A stretch of DNA of 64,000 nt from Bacillota bacterium (GTDB lineage: Bacteria > Bacillota > Clostridia > Acetivibrionales > DTU013), in contig JAEZYU010000012.1 of the NCBI GenBank assembly GCA_023418915.1, positions 58,752 through 122,751 of the forward strand, given 5' to 3'. Every line of letters begins with the position of its first letter. The first letter of the stretch is position 1. Below the pieces are notes generated by a model that saw only the letters and a program-made list of their open reading frames with translations, searched no databases and was not told where the DNA came from. Positions 26,486 through 34,583 of the stretch are shown here, one piece after another. A program made the position numbers and the translations under genes.

Positions 26486-27220
26486 TTATTGTATGATTGA
26501 GGCGAGGTTATTTGCTATAATATCCCTTATTTTCTTGATTGTTGATTTTTCGTCAACACCCTTCAAATTTGATAGATATACGGGTTCAGATATAATACAT
26601 TTTACATGCGCTGAGCTCAAAAATCCTTTTTTGCTCATAACCTTACAGGTATCGGCCAGCGTTACAGGTACAATGGGAACTCCGGCCTTTACGGCAAGCT
26701 TTATACATCCCTTTCTGAAATCGATCAGCTGCCTTGATGCGTTTATTCTTCCCTCCGGGTAAATAACCAGAGAATGGCCTGCCTTGAGTGACCTTATTCC
26801 CCTTTCCATGCTTCTGATATTGTATTTTACATTTTTTCTGTCTATGAATATGCAGTTCATGTATTTCATCCATGTACTCAGTATAGGAATGTTTTGTGCA
26901 TCCTTGTCTGCGATAAACCCTTTGGGTTTGCGAATGAAGCCGTGGATCACGGCATTGTCCATATGGCTTTGGTGGTTGCTTACAAAAAGCACAGGACCGT
27001 CAGGAATGTTTTCCATTCCAGTGACATCCACAGTTGATCCGGTTAGAAAGAACAGGCCTCTTGCCAGCATCATACTGAAACGGCTGGCGAGATCCCGCTT
27101 ATCATCGATCCTGCCCTGCTTCTCCAGATACCTGATCCTTAGCAGTACCGGCATTGTTATGAAGAGATAAGTCCATCCTGCTGCATACCAAAAAACTGTC
27201 CGAAACATCACATCGCCCAT
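26486..27220 (-). CDS. plsC: 1-acyl-sn-glycerol-3-phosphate acyltransferase (PlsC family)
   Basis: 244 residues. The acyltransferase signatures NHQSHMD (NHxxxxD catalytic pair, about residue 82) and VIYPEGRI (about 155) are intact, with an N-terminal hydrophobic anchor (TVFWYAAGWTYLFITMPVLL). It transfers an acyl chain to lysophosphatidate at the membrane. Two starts are possible, MGDVM or the internal MFRT; the second has GGATGG at a suitable distance. First gene of a pair with the C45-like gene. Confidence 0.93.
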   Translation of the reverse strand: MGDVMFRTVFWYAAGWTYLFITMPVLLRIRYLEKQGRIDDKRDLASRFSMMLARGLFFLTGSTVDVTGMENIPDGPVLFVSNHQSHMDNAVIHGFIRKPKGFIADKDAQNIPILSTWMKYMNCIFIDRKNVKYNIRSMERGIRSLKAGHSLVIYPEGRINASRQLIDFRKGCIKLAVKAGVPIVPVTLADTCKVMSKKGFLSSAHVKCIISEPVYLSNLKGVDEKSTIKKIRDIIANNLASIIQ

Positions 27221-27539
27221 CCGTTTATGAGAATCTTATGCAATAACAGCATTTTCTGCATAATCACTCCACAGTAAGCCTATAGAGAAATCTGCAGTAA
27301 ATGGAAGCTGTTCGTTCATTATCAAGTATATGCATAAGTGCCGTCGTAAATATATTTCCTAGCCTTACATCGCAGTTACTATCCAAGCATGGGACATTCC
27401 TTACATCCACACCTCCAGCATCACCATGTTGAAGGAGTGTCGCCTTTTCTAGTATTTTAACACATTATACTGTATCATATAAATGTCGGATTTTGAGTTG
27501 TGAGTTGCGTACAGCCAAACAAATGAAAGGAAGATCCAT
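27221..27539. other. Divergent intergenic region between plsC and the AraC regulator
   Basis: 319 bases without a gene. TTTTAACACATTATACTGTATCATATAAATG near 27455-27485 (read in pieces) is AT-rich and promoter-like for the AraC gene, but I cannot fix hexamers with confidence. No repeat family member seen. Confidence 0.4.
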
Positions 27540-28385
27540 TTGAAAGCACATCACCAGAAGACTCTGCTGAACGCAGACTTCCCAATGAATATATTCTTTA
27601 CTGATGTAACCGAATTCCCTCCCCACTGGCATGAGGTGGTGGAGCTGGTCTATGTCTTTGACGGCAGCTTGAGAGTGGGCGTCAACAATGAAATATATAC
27701 AATGGATTCCGGGGACATACTGTTGATCACAGGAGGCGATGTACACTATTTTGTACCTGTTCCAAATCAGATAAACCGGCTGATCCTCCATTTCGACATG
27801 TCATATTTTGAAGCTGCATATCCCGAAGCTAAAAACAAGCGATTTGCAAGAGCTCTGATGAAAAACAACAATACAGTGAGCAACGACATAGACGTACATA
27901 AGCTTCTGGAGCATCAATTATCGGAAATCATAAACGAATACGGTGCGAAGCACGATGCATACAAAATAGTGCTGAGAGCAAGACTGTTCGACATATTGGC
28001 AATTCTGCTCCGTAATGTACCCATGCAGACATACTCCCCACAGGAGCGCAGCAGGCAGCTGAACCGGCTCGGCAGGCTGGAGAACGTATTTCACTATGTT
28101 GAAGAGAATTACTCAACAGGGATTACGCTGGAAGAAATTGCTTCCGTCGCAAATTTCAGTGAGTATTATTTTACAAGATTCTTCAGGGAAGCTACCGGTA
28201 TGACTTTCGGAAAGTATCTGAACAATTATCGAGTAGAAAAAGCAGTGCAGTTCCTGAAAAACGAAGATGACTCCATCACTGAAATAGTATTCAAATCAGG
28301 CTTTGGAAGCATCAAAACCTTCAACAGGGTCTTTAAGCAAATAAAGGGCTGTTCTCCGTCCGATTATAGAAAGGACAATTTCTGA
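27540..28385 (+). CDS. AraC-family transcriptional regulator with cupin sensor
   Basis: 281 residues from a TTG with AAAGGAAG upstream; the next ATG is sixteen codons in. The N-terminal cupin has FPPHWHEVVELVYVF and GDILLITGGDVHYFVP, a typical sugar-sensing barrel. The C-terminal pair of HTHs is standard (ITLEEIASVANFSEYYFTRF, then VEKAVQFLKNEDDSITEIVF and GFGSIKTFNRVFKQIKGCSP). It probably controls the adjacent gene at 28509. Confidence 0.93.
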   Translation: MKAHHQKTLLNADFPMNIFFTDVTEFPPHWHEVVELVYVFDGSLRVGVNNEIYTMDSGDILLITGGDVHYFVPVPNQINRLILHFDMSYFEAAYPEAKNKRFARALMKNNNTVSNDIDVHKLLEHQLSEIINEYGAKHDAYKIVLRARLFDILAILLRNVPMQTYSPQERSRQLNRLGRLENVFHYVEENYSTGITLEEIASVANFSEYYFTRFFREATGMTFGKYLNNYRVEKAVQFLKNEDDSITEIVFKSGFGSIKTFNRVFKQIKGCSPSDYRKDNF

Positions 28386-28508
28386 GATATGGTGAGCAAT
28401 TTATGACAAGCCGGCAGCACAAATATACATTAAAATAATACATAACATTCATTATCAAATAATGCTGCATTCATTAAAGGATAAGTGCAGAGTACAAGGG
28501 AGGATATT

Positions 28509-30212
28509 ATGGGTTATAAGAATTTTATATCAGCATTGTATGCACCGGTTGGAAACTTAAATGCCATCGGGGATCTGCAGGAATTCGAGAAGAAATTTGA
28601 ATTCATTGAAAAATATGTACATATAGACAAGATCTATCTAGAAACATTTAGGAGCTTCGAATATATCCAACGAGAACATCTGCTGGATATCAAGGCCTTT
28701 TTTGAAAATAAAGGCATCAAGGTTTCCGGCGGTATCACCACCTCGGATTCCAAATGGCACGGGTACGGTTTTACATCCCCATGCTATTCCAGCAGCGACC
28801 ACAGAGAAAAGATAAAGGCAGTATCTGAAATGACAGCGTCTATATTTGACGAAATCATTCTCGACGACTTTTTCTTTACCAACTGCAAATGTGAGGACTG
28901 CATTAAAGCCAAAGGCAGCAGAAGCTGGTCCGAGTTCAGGCTGCAGCAGATGAAGGGAGTCTCCGAAGAGCTGATCGTCGGACCCGCAAAGAAAGTCAAC
29001 CCCAATGTGAATATGATCGTAAAATTCCCCAACTGGTACGAATGCTTCCAGGAAACAGGCTATAATCTAAAGGATGAACCTGAGATATTCGACATGATCT
29101 ATACAGGCACAGAAACAAGAGATCCCCTGTATACCCAGCAGCATCTGCCGAAGTACCTGAGCTATTTCATAATGAGATATTTTGAGAACATCAAGCCCGG
29201 CAAAAATGGCGGCGGATGGTTTGATCCCTTCGAATGCAAAGGTAATATGAATTATTACATAGAGCAGGCGTATGTCACTCTGTTCTCAAAACCGCGTGAA
29301 GTCACGCTTTTCTGCCTCGGTGCATTGCTTGATCAACGATTCAGCATTTTTACACCACTGGCAGGCTATGCTTTTGAAACTGTAGACAGATTTTTAGGCG
29401 AGCTTGGCAGTCCAGTCGGTACAGCGTGCTATATACCTTATCACTCCAACGGTGAGGATTATCTGCACAACTATATTGGCATGCTCGGCATACCGCTGGA
29501 GGCTTATCCCTATTATCCTGATGGTCAAAAAAAGATATTCCTTACCGAAAGCGCAGCAAAAGATCCTGAAATCATCGGTAAAATAGATAAGAGTCTGCGA
29601 GACGGCGGAGATGTCATCATAACCTCCGGCTTTGTCAGGGCAACGGCAGGCAAAGGACTCGAACAGCTTGCCACGATACGCTGGTCTGGAAATAATGCCT
29701 TGATCAACAGGTATGGGCTGTCGAATACCGGCCTTAACCTGAATGGTGTGACCGCATCAGAAAAATCAATACTACTGCCATGGCTAAACATGTGCACCAA
29801 TGATGTCTGGCCGTTGGTCGAAGGTCTCGGCACAGACAACAATCTGCCCATTCTGACGGCTATACACTACGGCAAAGGCCGCCTGTTCATATTGGTGATC
29901 CCCGAAGATCAGGGGGATCTGTACAATTATCCAAGTGAAGTCCTGGACAGGATAAGAAACGTCATGAAGACGGCACCGGTGACACTGGATGCTGAGGCAA
30001 ATGTTGGACTCTTCACCTATGACAACGATACCTTTGTCGTGGAGAGCTTCCTCCCCTATCCCGCAGATATCGAAGTGATTGCAGACCGGAAGGGCGCTGA
30101 ACTGCATGACCTGGTAACAGGAGCCACGGTCAAGGGTGTAGTGGCCGGTGATACTACCCGCTTCAAGGTAAATCTGCAACAGGCATCCTATAAAGCCTTC
30201 AGTATAAAATAG
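28509..30212 (+). CDS. Uncharacterised glycoside-hydrolase-like TIM-barrel protein
   Basis: 567 residues from the ATG at 28509 (GGGAGG upstream; a GTG frame extends eight codons back). It reads like an uncharacterised clan of carbohydrate-active proteins with beta-alpha repeats: an early Tyr-Leu-Glu (IYLETFRSFEYIQREHLLDI), DEIILDDFFFTNCKCEDCIK with two Cys pairs, NMIVKFPNWYECFQETGYN and, in the C-terminal half, a Rossmann-like class I glutamine-amidotransferase-type fold similar to GH42 trimerisation domains, ending in a beta-sandwich. No signal peptide. The function is unknown; a sugar role fits the AraC-cupin neighbour 124 bases upstream. Confidence 0.6.
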   Translation: MGYKNFISALYAPVGNLNAIGDLQEFEKKFEFIEKYVHIDKIYLETFRSFEYIQREHLLDIKAFFENKGIKVSGGITTSDSKWHGYGFTSPCYSSSDHREKIKAVSEMTASIFDEIILDDFFFTNCKCEDCIKAKGSRSWSEFRLQQMKGVSEELIVGPAKKVNPNVNMIVKFPNWYECFQETGYNLKDEPEIFDMIYTGTETRDPLYTQQHLPKYLSYFIMRYFENIKPGKNGGGWFDPFECKGNMNYYIEQAYVTLFSKPREVTLFCLGALLDQRFSIFTPLAGYAFETVDRFLGELGSPVGTACYIPYHSNGEDYLHNYIGMLGIPLEAYPYYPDGQKKIFLTESAAKDPEIIGKIDKSLRDGGDVIITSGFVRATAGKGLEQLATIRWSGNNALINRYGLSNTGLNLNGVTASEKSILLPWLNMCTNDVWPLVEGLGTDNNLPILTAIHYGKGRLFILVIPEDQGDLYNYPSEVLDRIRNVMKTAPVTLDAEANVGLFTYDNDTFVVESFLPYPADIEVIADRKGAELHDLVTGATVKGVVAGDTTRFKVNLQQASYKAFSIK

Positions 30213-30223
30213 CGGAATCATAG

Positions 30224-30252
30224 AAAAAGACGAGCAGAAATGCTCGTCTTTT
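30224..30252 (+). terminator. Intrinsic terminator after the glycosidase-like gene
   Basis: GACGAGCA-GAAA-TGCTCGTC with a T-run following and an A-run preceding, so it can act on both strands. Confidence 0.9.
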
Positions 30253-30310
30253 GTACACTCTCCTATTTACCCGCCAACAAACCAGTATCTGGCATAAAAC
30301 TTCTTTAAGT

Positions 30311-30344
30311 GAAAAAGACGGCAGCATCAAGCCCCGTCTTTCGT
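30311..30344 (-). terminator. Terminator of the MshEN-CheX gene
   Basis: AAAGACGG (30314-30321) pairs with CCGTCTTT (30334-30341); on the minus strand the stem is followed by TTTTCACTT. It lies nine bases after the stop codon of the gene at 30353. Confidence 0.75.
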
Positions 30345-30352
30345 TTCGCTCA

Positions 30353-31228
30353 TCAAGCCAGTATTACATCAAATCTGCCCCATGTCATATGACATGTAAT
30401 CACATAAGCCTTACCTGGATTACTGTATGTGTGGTTTTCGGCCACCTGCTGCGGCTGCATCTCCAGCTCCACTCCGTTATTGGACATATTCACAAGGAAT
30501 ATTCCGTTATGCAGATTCAGGAATTCACCAACCGATGCCTGCGCAAGCTCATCCGGCTCGGTAATGTCCTCCTGGGCAAATCTTGCTGCAAAGCTAACGA
30601 AAGCATCCTTATCACAGGCAATACCAGTATGTACGACGATCTTTCCGATGATTTCCTGGCTTGAATACCATTGCGCTGTCATATCAGACTTGAGTTGATT
30701 GATCTCTATTGTGGGATTGTCATCAATAAATCGAATAAGGTTCTTTATAAGTAATGTGACATAATCGCTGTACATCTTCCCCAAAAAGCTTTCGCCATAA
30801 TTCTGGAAAATCTGCTCTATCTCCTGCGAATCATCCTTCCTGACTATGTTGAACTGCCTTGTTGACATACCATTTTCCTTCTTGTAGCACTCAAGCGCAG
30901 CCTGCAGTTGATCAATGGTGAGGTGGTTTCTGTCGATGAGTGCCTGTCCAAGCATCAGATGGCCTTGCTTCTGTGTGGTCAGCATTTCACTGAGCTGTTC
31001 CTCAGTTATATAACCCTTCTCAATGGCAAGTTCACCGAATCGCTTATCTATTTTCTTTTGCATACTGTGAACCTGCTCAACCTGCGAAGGAGTCATATAG
31101 CCTGCGTTTATTGCAATAACACCAAGTTTTAAGTGCACAGATCTCTGATACTCGAGAGCATCGGTCAATTGCCCGGGCTTAATATATCCTTTGTTCAACA
31201 GGAAATTTCCGAAATATTGGCTAAACAT
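30353..31228 (-). CDS. MshEN-like repeats fused to a CheX-type domain
   Basis: 291 residues. Three N-terminal repeats (about 1-120) follow the GspE/MshE N-terminal pattern: LGVIAINAGYMTPSQVEQV, FGELAIEKGYITEEQLSEM and LGQALIDRNHLTIDQLQAA. In MshE these bind cyclic di-GMP. The C-terminal half (about 150-290) resembles CheX, with the diagnostic Glu-x2-Asn motif in ASVGEFLNLHNGIFLVNM. CheX dephosphorylates CheY-P. The gene directly follows the receiver protein at 31241 (12-base gap), which supports a phosphatase role for that protein. The c-di-GMP ligand is inference. Confidence 0.75.
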   Translation of the reverse strand: MFSQYFGNFLLNKGYIKPGQLTDALEYQRSVHLKLGVIAINAGYMTPSQVEQVHSMQKKIDKRFGELAIEKGYITEEQLSEMLTTQKQGHLMLGQALIDRNHLTIDQLQAALECYKKENGMSTRQFNIVRKDDSQEIEQIFQNYGESFLGKMYSDYVTLLIKNLIRFIDDNPTIEINQLKSDMTAQWYSSQEIIGKIVVHTGIACDKDAFVSFAARFAQEDITEPDELAQASVGEFLNLHNGIFLVNMSNNGVELEMQPQQVAENHTYSNPGKAYVITCHMTWGRFDVILA

Positions 31229-31240
31229 GCTTCACACTCC

Positions 31241-31612
31241 TTATAAGAAAATATTATTGACAATATGTTCGATCTGGGATTTCTCCCATGGCTTCTGGAT
31301 GAAGTCGGAGGCGCCGGCATCCATAGCTGCCTTGAGATGTGATTTTGTACCCGATGAGGACAGCATGATAATCTTTACGCCCTTTTTTATGGCCATCATT
31401 TCCTGCAGAGCCTCTATCCCATTTTTATCGGGCATTACGATATCCAGAAAAACAAGATCCGGGTCGTGTTGCCTGAACAATTCTATAGAGTTTTGTCCAT
31501 TGGATGCTTCTACAATGCTAAAATCACCGCATTCTGCAAGGCAATCCTTCATCTTTTTTCTGACTAGCAAAGAATCGTCGCAAATAAGAATCGTTGGCCG
31601 GCTATTGCTCAT
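31241..31612 (-). CDS. CheY-like response regulator receiver protein
   Basis: 123 residues, a single receiver domain. DD at about 11-12 (ILICDDSLLVRKKM), phospho-Asp in LVFLDIVMPDKNG (about 57), Ser/Ser in IIMLSSSG and Lys in DFIQKPW are all present. GGGGGG precedes the ATG. It is the first gene of the pair with the MshEN-CheX protein, its likely phosphatase. No kinase is adjacent. Confidence 0.93.
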   Translation of the reverse strand: MSNSRPTILICDDSLLVRKKMKDCLAECGDFSIVEASNGQNSIELFRQHDPDLVFLDIVMPDKNGIEALQEMMAIKKGVKIIMLSSSGTKSHLKAAMDAGASDFIQKPWEKSQIEHIVNNIFL

Positions 31613-31707
31613 TATTATACCCCCCGCAAAAATTGTAGAATATTGTTATATTATAATATTATCTTATTTTTTCCAATATGTAAAGAAACTGTACAAATTC
31701 AATATGC

Positions 31708-31737
31708 TTTAACGTTTTGAATGCGGCTGCATAGAAT
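31708..31737 (+). promoter_or_regulatory. Possible sigma-A promoter for the 31772 gene
   Basis: TTTAAC (31708-31713) and TAGAAT (31732-31737) are separated by 18 bases, 34 bases ahead of the ATG. Matches to consensus are moderate, so this is a weak call. Confidence 0.3.
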
Positions 31738-31771
31738 ATAGAAGAAATATATATGTAAAGGGGTCATAAAT

Positions 31772-32731
31772 ATGCAGCTGCCAAAAGGCTCGGGACTTGA
31801 AGTCCTGGATAGGCTGGTCCGCAAAAGCTTCAATTATTACTCCGGCATATTGAAATCAGATCAATTCAGGCAAAACATGCTGCCGGCGCTGAAAAAACTC
31901 CCGGCCATTGAGCTGCCTAAGCTGGACGATCTCAAAAGGCCGGTGGAATCAATCATAAAAGGCCTTAACAATGCTGTTACGCAATTTACCGCAAAACCGG
32001 AAAAAATCGATTACAACAACATCGTAAACAGCTTTCTGCCTCCGGGTGCTAAATTGATAAAGCCTCAGTATCCGGAAGATACTGCCCAGATACAGCTTGA
32101 CGATCTGGACGGCGACGGACGCAGCGAGCTTGTCACTTCATATGTAACAGGCGAAGGAGTAAGGACGCTTGTCCTTAAAAAAGATGAAGTTCAATGGTAC
32201 AAGGTAGCTGAGGTCAATTGTCCAGGCTATCGCGGGATACATTACCGCAGCAGCGCCGATATCACTGGAGAGGGCAGGAAGGATCTGCTTCTTGGACTGG
32301 TGTCAGACCAGCAGGAGCGAACACTTTTTGCATATTCAGTAACAGACGGTGACACTAAAAAGATATTCAGCAAGGGCTACAGCAAGATCGAACTGCTCAG
32401 AAGAGCGGGTCCATCGGGTTCTGCAAGGGATGCTGTTGCATTATGGCATGAGGTGGCTGAAGGTATTTATAATATAGATCTGGTCCGCTGGAATGGCATA
32501 GACCTTGAACAGCTTGACAAGACACGCTATCTTGCAGCAAAAGTACTGCCCTACTATATAAGAAAGCTAAGACAGGATCCAAACGATGCAGCAAGCTGGT
32601 ATAACCTGGCTGAGACATTCCTGGAAACCGGCGACAGAATAAACGCTTCAAGAGCTGCAAGGCTTGGACAGGAACACGGAGCGGACCCTGTGATCAAAAG
32701 CAGGTTGACCGAGCTTCAGCAAAGAATCTGA
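31772..32731 (+). CDS. Unknown protein with EF-hand-like/FG-GAP motifs and a TPR-like tail
   Basis: 319 residues, no recognised family. Its middle has LDDLDGDGRSELVTSYVTGE and DITGEGRKDLLLGL, two FG-GAP/VCBS-like blades with calcium-loop acidic residues. The end (NDAASWYNLAETFLETGDRI...) looks like one TPR. The N-terminus is Lys-rich with no signal peptide (MQLPKGSGLEVLDRLVRKSF). GGGG precedes the ATG. It begins a four-gene plus-strand run to SpoVB. A cytoplasmic location suggests it is not a typical adhesin; it may be a regulator or scaffold. Confidence 0.6.
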   Translation: MQLPKGSGLEVLDRLVRKSFNYYSGILKSDQFRQNMLPALKKLPAIELPKLDDLKRPVESIIKGLNNAVTQFTAKPEKIDYNNIVNSFLPPGAKLIKPQYPEDTAQIQLDDLDGDGRSELVTSYVTGEGVRTLVLKKDEVQWYKVAEVNCPGYRGIHYRSSADITGEGRKDLLLGLVSDQQERTLFAYSVTDGDTKKIFSKGYSKIELLRRAGPSGSARDAVALWHEVAEGIYNIDLVRWNGIDLEQLDKTRYLAAKVLPYYIRKLRQDPNDAASWYNLAETFLETGDRINASRAARLGQEHGADPVIKSRLTELQQRI

Positions 32732-32776
32732 CAGGTTCGGCACAGGATCGGTTATTTCGAAGGGAGGCGGCAGCAT

Positions 32777-33799
32777 ATGACCGGCATACCGGTCTCTTTG
32801 CTAGACAACATCAGGATCAGCAATGGTCCTGATGAGTTGAGAAATTATTTTAGTGATCTGCTCCATACAGAGCGAAGCAGACTGCTGGATCTACTGAATG
32901 ACCGGCATCTGCGTTTTTACACGCTTTATCTGCTGAAATCCAGCATATATGCCAGCCATCTTCAGGAAAATCTGATCCCAATGTACAAATGGGCACTTGC
33001 AATATCCGATAAAATGTCGGAAATGGACACTGTTAAGGTGCCCGGAGGAAGACAAGCAAACAGGACCGCAAAGGTAAGAAAAATACTGCGTTCGGATACA
33101 GAGGTCATCTCAGCTGCATTGAAGTGGATCGTTGAATCAGGTTGGGATCCGGATATTCCCGAAGGCAGATATGAACTGTTGATGGAGCGCTGTACAGCAT
33201 TACTGCTTACGGATTTCAAGGACAGGTCTGCCCTTCCGGTCATAGCCGACGTTATATTTGACAGGCATAGGAGGGGAATGCTCATACATAACCTTGTCTG
33301 GGCATTCTGCGAGGCAAGAGATCCGGGCAGCCTGTATCTGCTGGCTCAAAGGCTGAGCTCTGCAAACGGCGCTGATATCAGACTGGCGAAAAAACTGCTT
33401 GGCTTCATACCCGGAATAGACATTTCTGATGTCTCAGCCAGATCAGCTTCATACTATAAAGCAATTCGGTGGCTTTCAGAAAACAGGCCTTACATCTATT
33501 TTACCGGTGAAACTATGCAAATGACAGGAAGTCCGATAATCTGTGAGGTGTCCCTCGAGGCAAAGTATCTGAACCGGCCTGTATCTGCTGACAGCGGCAA
33601 GCTGCTCACACCACTGTCGGATCACGAAGCTAAACTCCTCTCCGACTTCCGCAGGCTGACATTGACACAGCGTCAGCAAATGGCTGACTTCTCATCGATG
33701 CTAAACAGCAGAGACATGTATCAATGGGCTTCATGGATAAGGCTGCCTGTTTCGGATCAGCTTGCTGCAGCATCACATATGACGGGAGGATTGGTATGA
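32777..33799 (+). CDS. Unknown protein, predicted alpha-helical
   Basis: 340 residues; I do not recognise the family. Dense Leu/Arg helices in the first 230 residues (e.g. IRISNGPDELRNYFSDLLHT and DLNDRHLRFYTLYLLKSSIY, joined) look like an all-helical repeat scaffold; the last 100 residues are polar. Arg-rich, no membrane segment. AGGGAGG precedes the ATG. Its stop overlaps the start of the next gene as ATGA, so translation is coupled. Confidence 0.7.
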   Translation: MTGIPVSLLDNIRISNGPDELRNYFSDLLHTERSRLLDLLNDRHLRFYTLYLLKSSIYASHLQENLIPMYKWALAISDKMSEMDTVKVPGGRQANRTAKVRKILRSDTEVISAALKWIVESGWDPDIPEGRYELLMERCTALLLTDFKDRSALPVIADVIFDRHRRGMLIHNLVWAFCEARDPGSLYLLAQRLSSANGADIRLAKKLLGFIPGIDISDVSARSASYYKAIRWLSENRPYIYFTGETMQMTGSPIICEVSLEAKYLNRPVSADSGKLLTPLSDHEAKLLSDFRRLTLTQRQQMADFSSMLNSRDMYQWASWIRLPVSDQLAAASHMTGGLV

Positions 33800-34554
33800 T
33801 AAGGTTTGAAAGCGGAGATATCGACCCTAAGTCCATATTGGAAAAATATCAGCAGGGAAGCCCGGAACATGAGCTGTTAAGCACGTTGATCGACAGCAGC
33901 CACATTTACATGTATTCCTCTCCTGAGGAATTGGAATTTGAGACAGAGCTGAGAAGGAATATTATCGACGCCTCTTTGTCACTTTACAGAAACAGACTGG
34001 CATTTCGGATATTCCAGGAATCAAAGTGTAATGAAGACTATTGGATAAGGATGCCTGACGGAGGTTTTTTATTAAGGCCGGATGCAGAGCCCTCTGCTGC
34101 CGTTAACGACATTTTCCGGAGCACCCGCCTTTACGCAACCGAATGTGCGACAGCAATCGTAATCATCTATTACAAAGCCGTGCTGGATTCGTACGGTTCT
34201 GACCTGTTTGACCGCACATTTACAGAAATCACACTAATGAACTGGCAGCAGCTGGATGAATTGATCAATGTGGCTACTTACCGCAGACTTCCCGATTATG
34301 TTCCGGGTGATTGCAGATACGTAAAAAATCCCGATGTAGACCCGCTTACACCTGAATGGCAGGGTGAGAACATCATAGACCTTGGAAACGAACGATACTA
34401 CGGACACGGTATAGGAATGGGCAGTGTGGACTACTTCATCAGAGCATTGAACAGCAACAGAATCGAAGGCTCCACAGTGTCAGCATTTCTTATGGATTCA
34501 GCTACGCGGCCCGATTTCAGAGGCTTGTATCGGCACTGGAAAAATACCTCATAA
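33796..34554 (+). CDS. Unknown protein, translationally coupled to 32777 gene
   Basis: 252 residues from the ATG at 33796 (GGGAGG upstream and a 4-base ATGA overlap with the previous gene); the open frame extends further but lacks support. The family is not recognised. The region YRRLPDYVPGDCRYVKNPDV and the ending GTYFIRALNSNRIEGSTVS-like stretch (SVDYFIRALNSNRIEGSTVS) look conserved but match nothing I can name. With its helical partner it probably forms a complex. Confidence 0.65.
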   Translation: MIRFESGDIDPKSILEKYQQGSPEHELLSTLIDSSHIYMYSSPEELEFETELRRNIIDASLSLYRNRLAFRIFQESKCNEDYWIRMPDGGFLLRPDAEPSAAVNDIFRSTRLYATECATAIVIIYYKAVLDSYGSDLFDRTFTEITLMNWQQLDELINVATYRRLPDYVPGDCRYVKNPDVDPLTPEWQGENIIDLGNERYYGHGIGMGSVDYFIRALNSNRIEGSTVSAFLMDSATRPDFRGLYRHWKNTS

Positions 34555-34583
34555 TTAGCTGATCTGCTGAATAATTTTAACCT

